NCBI RefSeq assembly: GCF_900591205.1
Contig: NZ_UUPU01000082.1
Coordinates: 1-64,000 of the forward strand
Source: Pseudomonas viridiflava
GTDB lineage: Bacteria; Pseudomonadota; Gammaproteobacteria; Pseudomonadales; Pseudomonadaceae
Direction of reading: 5' to 3'
Length of the DNA stretch: 64,000 nt
Of this stretch, positions 43,178 through 51,563 are shown one piece after another. The translations under genes were made by a program, and so were the position numbers. Each line of letters starts with the position of its first letter. The stretch's first letter is position 1. A model generated the notes under the pieces. That model made no database searches. It was not told where the DNA came from and worked only from the letters and a program-made list of their open reading frames with translations.

Positions 43178-45703
43178 TTAGAGGCTGCGAGCAACCTGAA
43201 CCTTCTCGTAGACTTCGATCTTGTCGCCAGCTTTGACGTCGTTGTAGCTCTTGACGCCGATACCGCATTCCATGCCGGCACGCACTTCGGAAGCGTCATC
43301 CTTGAAGCGGCGCAGGGATTCCAGCTCGCCTTCGAAGATAACGATGTCTTCACGCAGTACACGGATTGGACGGTTACGGTACACGGTGCCTTCGATAACC
43401 ATGCAACCGGCGATCGCGCCGAATTTCGGCGAGCGGAACACGTCACGCACCTCGGCAACACCCAGGATGTTCTCCCGCACGTCGCTGCCAAGCATGCCGG
43501 TGAGGGCTTTCTTGACGTCTTCGATGATGTCGTAGATGACGTTGTAGTAACGCATGTCCAGGCCTTCCTGCTCGACGATCTTGCGAGCGCCAGCATCGGC
43601 ACGCACGTTGAAGCCGAACAGTACAGCGTTGGAAGCCAGTGCCAGGTTGGCGTCGGATTCGGTGATACCACCGACACCGCCACCGACAACGCGCACTTGC
43701 ACTTCGTCGTTACCCAGGCCGTTCAAGGCGCCGTTCAACGCTTCGAGGGAACCACGTACGTCAGATTTGAGGACGATGTTAAGCGTCTTCTTCTCTTCCT
43801 GGCCCATGTTCTCGAAGATGTTTTCCAGCTTGCCGGCGTGAGCACGGGCCAGCTTGACTTCGCGGAACTTGCCTTGACGGAACAGAGCCACTTCACGGGC
43901 TTTCTTCTCGTCGGCAACTACGCTCATCTCGTCGCCAGCGTCCGGTGTCCCGTCCAGGCCGAGGATCTCGACCGGGATAGCCGGGCCGGCTTCCTTGATT
44001 GGCTTGCCGTTCTCGTCGAGCATGGCACGTACACGGCCGTAGTTCGAACCGACCAGCACCATGTCGCCTTGGCGCAGTGTACCGTCTTGAACCAGAACGG
44101 TCGCAACCGGGCCGCGGCCCTTGTCGAGGCGCGACTCAACCACAACACCACGGCCAGGAGCCGATGGGGTAGCGGTCAGTTCCAGAACCTCGGCTTGCAA
44201 CAGAACGGCTTCAAGCAGTTCGTCAACGCCAGTACCCATCTTCGCCGACACCGGTACGAATGGAGTGTCGCCACCCCACTCTTCCGACGTTACGCCGTGA
44301 ACCGACAGTTCGCTACGGATGCGATCGAGATCGGCGCCCGGCTTGTCGATTTTGTTCACTGCAACCACCAGCGGCACGCCAGCAGCCTTGGCATGCTGAA
44401 CAGCTTCGATGGTTTGCGGCATCACGCCGTCGTCCGCTGCAACCACCAGGATCACGATGTCGGTCGCCTTGGCACCACGGGCACGCATCGCGGTAAACGC
44501 GGCGTGACCAGGGGTGTCGAGGAACGTCACCATGCCACGGTCGGTTTCAACGTGGTATGCGCCGATGTGCTGGGTAATACCGCCGGCTTCGCCTGCAGCA
44601 ACCTTGGCACGACGGATGTAGTCGAGCAGGGAAGTTTTACCGTGGTCAACGTGGCCCATTACGGTCACAACCGGAGCACGGGAAACCGCCTCACCTTCAA
44701 ACTTCAGGGACTCGGCCAGGGAATCTTCCAGGGCGGTGTCGCTGACCAGGGTCACTTTGTGGCCCAGCTCTTCAGCAACCAGTTGGGCAGTTTCCTGATC
44801 CAGTACCTGGTTGATGGTGGCCGGAGTACCCAGCTTGAACATGAACTTGATGATTTCAGCTGCCTTGACCGACATCTGCTGGGCAAGATCGCCAACAGTG
44901 ATGGTCTCGCCGATCTTCACTTCACGCACGACAGGGCCGGTTGGGCTCTGGAAACCGTGGGCGTTGCGTTTTTTCAGCTTGGCCTTGCCGCGACCACCAC
45001 GACGGAAGCCATCGCTTTCTTCGTCGGTAGTACGTGGGGCAACGCGTGGAGCAGGCGCTTTCTCTTTGACCGAAGCACGATGCGGAGCGTTTTTACGCTC
45101 GCCATCGCCACCACCACCGCGACGATTGTTATCGTCGGCACGTGGCTTATCCGGACGACGAGGTTCGTCGCGCTTGCGGGCGTCAGCTGCAGGTGCTGGT
45201 GCAGCGGCAACCGGAGCAGCCTCACGCACAGCTTCTACTGGCGCGCTAGGCGCGGCGACCGCTTCAGTGGCAGCAGGTTGCGCAGCAGCAGGCTGGCGAC
45301 GCGCTTCTTCTTCGGCGCGACGCTTGGCTTCTTCTTCAGCCTTCTGACGTGCAGCATTTTCTACTGCGCGACGTTCTTCCAGTTCGCGTTTGCGCTCGGC
45401 TTCGATCTCTTCCGGGCTGCGCTGTACGAAGACTTTCTTCTTGCGTACTTCAACGCTGATGCTCTTGCTACCAGCAACACGCAGGGTGCTGGTGGTTTTG
45501 CGCTGCAATGTAATCTTGCGCGGTTCTTCCACTTTCGCCTTGTGGCTGCTCTTCAAGTGAGTCAGCAAAGACTGCTTCTCACTATCGCTCACACCTTCAT
45601 CGGCGGCGGTGTGCGGCAGACCTGCCTCACGCATCTGCTGCAACAGGCGCTCTACCGGTGTTTTGACCTCATCGGCCAGTTGTTTCACCGTGACTTGCGT
45701 CAT
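43178..45703 (-). CDS. infB: Translation initiation factor IF-2
   Basis: GTPase that brings initiator tRNA to the 30S subunit. 841 residues: an N-terminal IF2_N domain, a charged Ala/Glu/Arg-rich linker (about 100-300), a second IF2_N domain, and the G domain with GHVDHGKTSLLD, DTPGHAAF and NKID. The C-terminal domains that bind fMet-tRNA follow. The gene for that tRNA lies in the same cluster (47859-47935). A long frame on the opposite strand is only a codon-bias shadow. Confidence 0.97.
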   Translation of the reverse strand: MTQVTVKQLADEVKTPVERLLQQMREAGLPHTAADEGVSDSEKQSLLTHLKSSHKAKVEEPRKITLQRKTTSTLRVAGSKSISVEVRKKKVFVQRSPEEIEAERKRELEERRAVENAARQKAEEEAKRRAEEEARRQPAAAQPAATEAVAAPSAPVEAVREAAPVAAAPAPAADARKRDEPRRPDKPRADDNNRRGGGGDGERKNAPHRASVKEKAPAPRVAPRTTDEESDGFRRGGRGKAKLKKRNAHGFQSPTGPVVREVKIGETITVGDLAQQMSVKAAEIIKFMFKLGTPATINQVLDQETAQLVAEELGHKVTLVSDTALEDSLAESLKFEGEAVSRAPVVTVMGHVDHGKTSLLDYIRRAKVAAGEAGGITQHIGAYHVETDRGMVTFLDTPGHAAFTAMRARGAKATDIVILVVAADDGVMPQTIEAVQHAKAAGVPLVVAVNKIDKPGADLDRIRSELSVHGVTSEEWGGDTPFVPVSAKMGTGVDELLEAVLLQAEVLELTATPSAPGRGVVVESRLDKGRGPVATVLVQDGTLRQGDMVLVGSNYGRVRAMLDENGKPIKEAGPAIPVEILGLDGTPDAGDEMSVVADEKKAREVALFRQGKFREVKLARAHAGKLENIFENMGQEEKKTLNIVLKSDVRGSLEALNGALNGLGNDEVQVRVVGGGVGGITESDANLALASNAVLFGFNVRADAGARKIVEQEGLDMRYYNVIYDIIEDVKKALTGMLGSDVRENILGVAEVRDVFRSPKFGAIAGCMVIEGTVYRNRPIRVLREDIVIFEGELESLRRFKDDASEVRAGMECGIGVKSYNDVKAGDKIEVYEKVQVARSL

Positions 45704-45730
45704 GCACTTCTCTCCTCAGGCCGCGCCTAA

Positions 45731-47212
45731 TTACTCGAACCAATGGGCTCGGGCGGCCATGATCAACTTGCCGGCACGATCATCGTCAATGCCGTCGATG
45801 TCGAGCAGATCGTCAATAGACTGCTCGGCCAGGTCTTCGCGGGTAATTACGCCGCGCACCGCCAGTTCCATCGCCAAATCCTTGTCCATACCCTCAAGCG
45901 AGAGCAGGTCTTCGGCCGGATGGGCGTCTGCCAGCTTTTCCTCAGTAGCGATGGCTTTAGTCAACAAACGATCCTTGGCCCGAGCGCGAAGCTCGTTGAC
46001 GGTGTCTTCGTCAAAGCCGTCGATGTTGAGCATTTCTTCCAACGGTACGTAGGCAATCTCTTCCAGGCTGGTGAAGCCTTCATCTACCAGCACCTGTGCC
46101 AGGTCTTCGTCGACTTCCAACTCGTCGATGAAGTTGCGCAGGATGTCACCGGTTTCAGCTTGCTGCTTAGCCTGGATGTCCGATTCGGTCATCACGTTCA
46201 GGGTCCAGCCGGTCAGTTGGCTGGCCAGACGCACGTTCTGACCACCACGACCAATGGCCTGAGCCAGATTGTCTGCGCCAACGGCGATGTCCATTGCATG
46301 GGCATCTTCGTCAACGATAATTGCCGCCACTTCAGCCGGCGACATGGCATTGATCACGAACTGCGCCGGGTTATCGTCCCACAGGACAATGTCCACACGC
46401 TCACCGCCCAATTCGCCCGACACTGCCTGGACGCGCGAACCGCGCATACCAATGCAAGCGCCCTGCGGGTCGATGCGTTTGTCCTTGGAGCGAACCGCGA
46501 TCTTGGCACGCGAACCCGGGTCGCGGGACGCAGCCATGACTTCGATCAGGCCCTCGGCAATTTCCGGCACTTCAATACGGAACAGCTCGATCAGCATTTC
46601 CGGCGCGGTACGCGACAGGATCAACTGAGGGCCGCGGTTCTCGGTGCGGATTTCCTTGAGCAGCGCACGCAGACGCACGCCGACACGGAAGGTTTCGCGA
46701 GAGATGATGTCTTCGCGGGCCAGCAACGCTTCTGCGTTGTTGCCCAGGTCGACGATCACGTTGTCGCGGGTAACTTTTTTCACGGTGCCGGAGATGATTT
46801 CACCCAGGCGCTCGCGATAAGCGTCAACGACTTGAGCGCGCTCGGCTTCGCGAACCTTCTGCACAATAACCTGCTTGGCAGTTTGTGCAGCAATACGGCC
46901 GAATTCGATCGACTCGATCTTTTCTTCGACGACATCACCGACCTGCGCGCCAGGGTGCGTTTCGGCAACCTTGCTCGGCCAGGTTTCGATGGCCGGATCA
47001 TCAAGATCGGCTTCTTCGACGACCGTCCAGCGACGGAAAGTCTCATAGGCACCGGTGTGGCGATTGATTTCCACACGCAGATCAACTTCGTCTTCAAAAC
47101 GCTTCTTGGTAGCAGTGGCCAGGGCCAGCTCCAGCGCTTCAAAAATCACGTTTGCCGGTACGCCCTTTTCATTGGATACCGACTCAACAACCAGCAGTAC
47201 TTCTTTGCTCAT
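45731..47212 (-). CDS. nusA: Transcription factor NusA
   Basis: Binds elongating RNA polymerase and modulates pausing, termination and rRNA antitermination. 493 residues: N-terminal polymerase-binding domain, S1 domain, two KH domains (IGMRGSRVQAV and IGRGGQNVRLAS), and two C-terminal acidic AR repeats (ending DDLLDIDGIDDDRAGKLIMAAR). I use ATG 47212 (MSKEVLLVVE); the frame opening at 47233 adds seven residues. Confidence 0.97.
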   Translation of the reverse strand: MSKEVLLVVESVSNEKGVPANVIFEALELALATATKKRFEDEVDLRVEINRHTGAYETFRRWTVVEEADLDDPAIETWPSKVAETHPGAQVGDVVEEKIESIEFGRIAAQTAKQVIVQKVREAERAQVVDAYRERLGEIISGTVKKVTRDNVIVDLGNNAEALLAREDIISRETFRVGVRLRALLKEIRTENRGPQLILSRTAPEMLIELFRIEVPEIAEGLIEVMAASRDPGSRAKIAVRSKDKRIDPQGACIGMRGSRVQAVSGELGGERVDIVLWDDNPAQFVINAMSPAEVAAIIVDEDAHAMDIAVGADNLAQAIGRGGQNVRLASQLTGWTLNVMTESDIQAKQQAETGDILRNFIDELEVDEDLAQVLVDEGFTSLEEIAYVPLEEMLNIDGFDEDTVNELRARAKDRLLTKAIATEEKLADAHPAEDLLSLEGMDKDLAMELAVRGVITREDLAEQSIDDLLDIDGIDDDRAGKLIMAARAHWFE

Positions 47213-47259
47213 CGTACGCCTCGCCTTTCGCAAGCCATTGGATCCGCGGGATCCGCGTC

Positions 47260-47718
47260 TCAGTCAAAACTGGGAATAATGTTGGCCTTGTCGATCATAT
47301 CGATCGGCAACAGGAACTCATGGTCTTCTACCCGCACCACGACATCCTGTTCTTCTACACCGCGCAGAAGGCCCTGAAAGTTGCGTCGCCCTTCGAACGG
47401 GGATCGCAGCTTGATCTTCACTTGTTCACCGGCAAATTTTGCAAACTGATCAATAGTGAACAGTGGGCGTTCCATGCCTGGCGAGGAAACTTCGAGGGTG
47501 TATTCAACGGAGATTGGATCTTCAACATCCAGAACACCGCTGATCTGACGGCTGACAATGGCACAATCGTCCACCAGCACGCCGCCCTCTTTATCGATAT
47601 AAACGCGCAACATTGAGTGGCGACCTTGAGCCGAAAACTCAATACCCCAGCATTCATAGCCTAGGGCCACGACCACCGGGGCCAACAAGGCCTGCAACTC
47701 TTCTAGCTTGCTCGACAC
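47260..47718 (-). CDS. rimP: Ribosome maturation factor RimP
   Basis: Needed for 30S assembly. 152 residues with the alpha/beta N-terminal domain (LLAPVVVALGYECWGIEF) and an SH3-like C-terminal domain. GAGGGGG lies five bases before the GTG at 47718, which also gives the usual family length; the longer frames would start inside the terminator-like leader. It is the first protein gene of the rimP-nusA-infB-rbfA-truB operon. Confidence 0.93.
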   Translation of the reverse strand: MSSKLEELQALLAPVVVALGYECWGIEFSAQGRHSMLRVYIDKEGGVLVDDCAIVSRQISGVLDVEDPISVEYTLEVSSPGMERPLFTIDQFAKFAGEQVKIKLRSPFEGRRNFQGLLRGVEEQDVVVRVEDHEFLLPIDMIDKANIIPSFD

Positions 47719-47755
47719 CTGAACCCCCTCGTGCATGTATGTGCATGCTGTGCAA

Positions 47756-47781
47756 AATAAAAAAATGGGCGAAACGCCCAT
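47756..47781 (-). terminator. Terminator-like hairpin in the rimP leader
   Basis: ATGGGCG-TTT-CGCCCAT followed by TTTTTTTATTTT on the minus strand, ending about 38 bases before the rimP start. A further stem AACGCCG/CGGCGTT (about 47789-47810) precedes it. It is a full intrinsic terminator by form, placed where it would control the operon. Confidence 0.75.
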
Positions 47782-47825
47782 CCTTGAAACGCCGTCGAAC
47801 AGCGGCGTTGAAAGTGTCCAGCTAA

Positions 47826-47849
47826 CAAAAAGCCCCTTAAAAGGGGCTC
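47826..47849 (-). terminator. tRNA-fMet terminator
   Basis: AGCCCCTT / AAGGGGCT stem with a U5 tail, 10 bp after the CCA end of the tRNA gene. Confidence 0.88.
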
Positions 47850-47858
47850 CGCTAAAAC

Positions 47859-47935
<77 letters not shown>

Positions 47936-47997
47936 ACAAAGCTGGGGCGGAAGTATACGACCGATCCCTTACAGGGTCAATGTAACCTTCCACCTAC

Positions 47998-48020
47998 AAG
48001 AAAGCCCGCAACAGCGGGCT
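47998..48020 (-). terminator. tRNA-Leu terminator
   Basis: AGCCCGC-TGTT-GCGGGCT stem with TTCTT behind it, 12 bp after the tRNA-Leu gene. Confidence 0.75.
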
Positions 48021-48031
48021 CTCCTGATAAT

Positions 48032-48117
48032 TGGTACCGAGAAGGGGACTCGAACCCCTACACCCTATGGGCACAACCACCTCAAGGTTGCGTGTCTACC
48101 AATTCCACCACCTCGGC
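48032..48117 (-). tRNA. tRNA-Leu (GAG)
   Basis: 86 nt with encoded CCA, a long variable arm (TGCCCATAGGGTGTA region) as expected for a class II tRNA, and the loop TTGAGGT giving anticodon GAG. It lies directly behind secG. Confidence 0.95.
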
Positions 48118-48139
48118 AATACAGCGCTTACAACCCTTC

Positions 48140-48523
48140 TTACTTTTGCTCTTGAGCTGGAGGTACGTCAGTCGCTGGAGTAGCCGACTTTTGCTCTTGA
48201 AGCACCGGGACATCATCAGAAGCCGGTTTTGCTTTTGGCACTTCCAACACTGCTGGGTTTGGGAGACCTACTTGAGTCAGCACATGAGCTTTCTCTTTAG
48301 CAAAGTAACCTAACCCCAAGCTGGTTATGAAGAAACCGGCGGCAAGTATAGCAGTAAACTTACTAAGAAAGGTAGAGGAACCTTGGCTTCCGAACACAGT
48401 ATTTGAAGCACCTGCACCGAAAGACGCACCAGCATCCGCACCTTTACCCTGTTGCAACAAAACCAGGGCAACTACGCCCAGGGCAGCCAACAGATGAAAA
48501 ACGACTACGACTGTTTCCAGCAT
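48140..48523 (-). CDS. secG: Protein-export membrane protein SecG
   Basis: Small SecYEG translocon subunit. 127 residues with two membrane helices (LETVVVVFHLLAALGVVALVLLQ and a second near residues 52-72), and the conserved GASFGAGASNTVFGS loop. The C-terminal Pro/Ala/Gln tail is longer than in E. coli but usual for Pseudomonas. Start at ATG 48523, four bases after tpiA; the frame from 48571 would run into tpiA. Confidence 0.95.
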   Translation of the reverse strand: MLETVVVVFHLLAALGVVALVLLQQGKGADAGASFGAGASNTVFGSQGSSTFLSKFTAILAAGFFITSLGLGYFAKEKAHVLTQVGLPNPAVLEVPKAKPASDDVPVLQEQKSATPATDVPPAQEQK

Positions 48524-48527
48524 TTTT

Positions 48528-49283
48528 TCAGTTTCCCGCGGCGCGACAGATCGCACCGAACTCATCTGCATTCAGGGAAGCTCCACCAATGAGCCCCCCA
48601 TCGATATCCGGCATGCCGAACAGTTCGACCGCATTGGCCGCCTTCACGCTGCCGCCGTATAGAAGCCGCACACCTTGTGCGACTTCAGAATTCTCTGCCG
48701 CCAACTGAGCGCGAATGGCTGCGTGCACATCCTGCGCCTGTTGCGGTGTAGCAGTCAGCCCGGTGCCAATGGCCCAGACCGGCTCGTAAGCAATTACTGC
48801 CTTTGCAAATGCACCGACACCCAGCTCCTCGATGATGCTGCCCAGCTGACGCGAGACAACCTCAAGAGTCTTGCCCGATTCACGCTGCTCAAGGGTCTCC
48901 CCTATGCACAACACTGGAATCAAGCCGCAAGCCTGTGCCGCTGCGAACTTGCGATTGAGTGTCCCATCACGCTCGCCCATCATCTGACGACGCTCGGAGT
49001 GCCCGACAAGCACATAGGAACAACCCGCATCAACCAGCTGACTCGGCGAAATCTCACCGGTCAACGCACCTTGCATGGGTTCCACCGCAGAATTCTGCGC
49101 GCCGACCTGAATCGACTTACCTTTCAAGCCATCAACAACCTGGTTGATATGCAAGCAAGGCGGGAAAACCGCAACATCAACACCGCTAGGCAAGGCCAAG
49201 TGACGAAGGCCATTGATCAGCTCAGCGACACTGGCGCGGGTACCGTGCATCTTCCAGTTACCAGCTACCATAGTGCGACGCAT
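48528..49283 (-). CDS. tpiA: Triosephosphate isomerase
   Basis: Interconverts dihydroxyacetone phosphate and glyceraldehyde-3-phosphate. 251 residues with the catalytic Lys (GNWKMHG), His (VGHSERR) and Glu (AYEPVWAIGTG), and the phosphate loop LYGGSVKAAN. Confidence 0.97.
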   Translation of the reverse strand: MRRTMVAGNWKMHGTRASVAELINGLRHLALPSGVDVAVFPPCLHINQVVDGLKGKSIQVGAQNSAVEPMQGALTGEISPSQLVDAGCSYVLVGHSERRQMMGERDGTLNRKFAAAQACGLIPVLCIGETLEQRESGKTLEVVSRQLGSIIEELGVGAFAKAVIAYEPVWAIGTGLTATPQQAQDVHAAIRAQLAAENSEVAQGVRLLYGGSVKAANAVELFGMPDIDGGLIGGASLNADEFGAICRAAGN

Positions 49284-49349
49284 GCTGTACCTCGTCGGTC
49301 AAAGTGGGCGCAGATGTTACCCAACCACATCATCACTGGCAAGCCGAAT

Positions 49350-50687
49350 TCAGGCGCAAACTTCAGTTACTAGTTTTGCCAGGTCTTCGGCGTGACCACG
49401 AACCTGTGTTTCGTCGTCGCCTTCGACCATAACGCGCACCAAAGGCTCTGTGCCGGACTTGCGCAGCAACACCCGCCCACGCCCCGCCATTGCCAGGGTC
49501 ACGCGCTCGCAGGCTTCTTTGACAGCTGGGTGCTCGATCGGGTTTTCGCCGCCGGCAAAACGCACATTAAGCAACACTTGCGGACATTTTCGCAGGGCTT
49601 GGCGCGCTTGAGCGAGACTCTCTTGGCGACGGCGCAGGGACAACAATACCTGCAGCGCCGCAATGATTGCATCGCCGGTGGTGGTGTGCTGGAAGCACAC
49701 GACATGCCCCGAGTTCTCACCACCCACCTGCCAATTACGCTCCAGCAACTCGGCGATTACATAGCGGTCACCGACATTGGCGCGCACAAACGGAATACCC
49801 AGATCAGCCAGGGCCAATTCCAACCCCAGATTGCTCATCAACGTACCAACGACGCCACCTTGCAGCTTGTTACGCTCATGCAGGTCACGGGCAATAATGA
49901 ACAACAGGTCATCACCGTCGACCACAGCGCCGGTGTGATCCACCATCAGCACGCGGTCGCCGTCGCCGTCGAAAGCAATCCCCAGGTCCGCATGCTCGGC
50001 CAGGACCGCCGCCTGCAACTGGCCCATATGGGTGGAACCGCAGTTTTCGTTGATGTTCAGCCCGTTAGGCTGGGCCGACAGCACCGTCACGTCCGCCCCC
50101 AACTCCCTGAACACGCTTGGCGCGACTTTGTAGGTAGCACCGTGGGCGCAATCCACAACAATTTTCAGCCCGGCAAAATTGGTGCTGCTCGGTACGCTGC
50201 TCTTGCAGAACTCGATATAACGGCCAGACGCGTCATTGATACGCGACACCTTGCCCAACTTGCTGGATTCAACCACCGTCATCGGCGCGTCCAGCAGCTC
50301 TTCGATCATCAACTCGATCTCGTCCGGCAACTTGGTGCCCAGGCCCGAGAAGAACTTGATGCCGTTGTCATCATGGGGATTGTGCGAGGCACTGATCACG
50401 ATACCGGCTTCAGCGTGGAAGGTACGCGTCAGGTAAGCGATCGCCGGTGTCGGCATGGGGCCCAGCAGCATTACATCGGCACCTGCGGCCGACAAACCGG
50501 CTTCCAGTGCAGATTCAAACATGTACCCCGAGATTCGGGTGTCCTTGCCCACCAGGATGCGACACGCACCCATACTGCGGAACGCCATACCTGCCGCCCA
50601 ACCCAGCTTGAGCATGAAATCAGGAGTAATCGGAAATTCACCGACCCGACCACGGATACCGTCGGTGCCAAAGTATTTTTTAGTCAT
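49350..50687 (-). CDS. glmM: Phosphoglucosamine mutase
   Basis: Converts glucosamine-6-phosphate to glucosamine-1-phosphate for peptidoglycan and LPS. 445 residues; the phosphoserine is in ISASHNPHDDNGIKFF, the Mg site is DGDGDR, and the C-terminal sugar-binding motif RKSGTEPLVRVM is complete. Confidence 0.97.
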   Translation of the reverse strand: MTKKYFGTDGIRGRVGEFPITPDFMLKLGWAAGMAFRSMGACRILVGKDTRISGYMFESALEAGLSAAGADVMLLGPMPTPAIAYLTRTFHAEAGIVISASHNPHDDNGIKFFSGLGTKLPDEIELMIEELLDAPMTVVESSKLGKVSRINDASGRYIEFCKSSVPSSTNFAGLKIVVDCAHGATYKVAPSVFRELGADVTVLSAQPNGLNINENCGSTHMGQLQAAVLAEHADLGIAFDGDGDRVLMVDHTGAVVDGDDLLFIIARDLHERNKLQGGVVGTLMSNLGLELALADLGIPFVRANVGDRYVIAELLERNWQVGGENSGHVVCFQHTTTGDAIIAALQVLLSLRRRQESLAQARQALRKCPQVLLNVRFAGGENPIEHPAVKEACERVTLAMAGRGRVLLRKSGTEPLVRVMVEGDDETQVRGHAEDLAKLVTEVCA

Positions 50688-50703
50688 AAGTGCTCCATCA
50701 TTC

Positions 50704-51555
50704 TTATTCGGCTGATTCTACGGCGGCCAGCATGCGCACCACATCCACGGTTTCGGCGACATCATGCACGCGCAGGATTCGCGCGCCCTTGGTCACCGCA
50801 AGCGCCGCCAGTGCAAGACCACCGTACAGTCGCTCGCCTACAGGACGATTCAGGGCCAGCCCTATCATGCTCTTGCGCGAAACGCCGACCAACAGGGGCC
50901 GACCAAGGGCATGCAGGGATTGCAGGTGCTTGAACAGGCTTAAATTGTGTTGCAGGGTCTTGGCGAAGCCAAACCCTGGATCGAGGATGATCTTTTCAGC
51001 TGCAATCCCCACCGTGGCGCACTGGGCGATCCGCTCGGCAAGAAAGCCGCTCACTTCACCCACCAGGTCGTCGTAGTGCGGGCTGTCCTGCATATTCCCG
51101 GGCTCACCCAGCATATGCATCAGACACACCGGCAAGCCGGTAGCCGCCGCCGCATCCAGAGCGCCTTCACGCTGCAGTGAGCGCACATCATTGATCAACC
51201 CTGCCCCCAGACGCGCAGCCTCACGCATTACCGCAGGGGTCGAGGTATCCACCGAGATGATCACATCCAACTCACGTGCGATGCGCTCAACGATCGGCGC
51301 CACACGCTCAAGCTCTTCCACCGGCGAAACCACACGAGCGCCCGGCCGGGTCGACTCACCGCCGACATCAATCAGGGTCGCACCCGCCGCCACCATCGCC
51401 TCTGCATGCCGCAAGGCAGCATCCAACTGGCTGAAGCGGCCGCCGTCGGAAAAAGAGTCGGGGGTTACATTAAGAATGCCCATGACATGTGTATGGGCCA
51501 AATCAAGAACCCGGTTGCCGCAAGGCAACCGGGTAGAGGACAACGCAGAAGTCAT
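50704..51555 (-). CDS. folP: Dihydropteroate synthase
   Basis: Joins the pterin pyrophosphate from FolK to p-aminobenzoate; the sulfonamide target. 283 residues with GILNVTPDSFSDGG, DVGGESTRPGA, the DPGFGFAKT pterin loop and the C-terminal RVHDV. It lies 8 bp behind ftsH. Confidence 0.97.
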   Translation of the reverse strand: MTSALSSTRLPCGNRVLDLAHTHVMGILNVTPDSFSDGGRFSQLDAALRHAEAMVAAGATLIDVGGESTRPGARVVSPVEELERVAPIVERIARELDVIISVDTSTPAVMREAARLGAGLINDVRSLQREGALDAAAATGLPVCLMHMLGEPGNMQDSPHYDDLVGEVSGFLAERIAQCATVGIAAEKIILDPGFGFAKTLQHNLSLFKHLQSLHALGRPLLVGVSRKSMIGLALNRPVGERLYGGLALAALAVTKGARILRVHDVAETVDVVRMLAAVESAE

Positions 51556-51563
51556 TTCAAACC

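Noticed and set aside
43142..45730. 862-codon open frame opposite infB (and similar long frames opposite ilvI, pnp, ftsH, carB and mrcB)
   Set aside because: They mirror highly expressed GC-rich genes, lack ribosome-binding sites, and their translations are His/Val/Asp-rich low-quality sequences without any recognised family.
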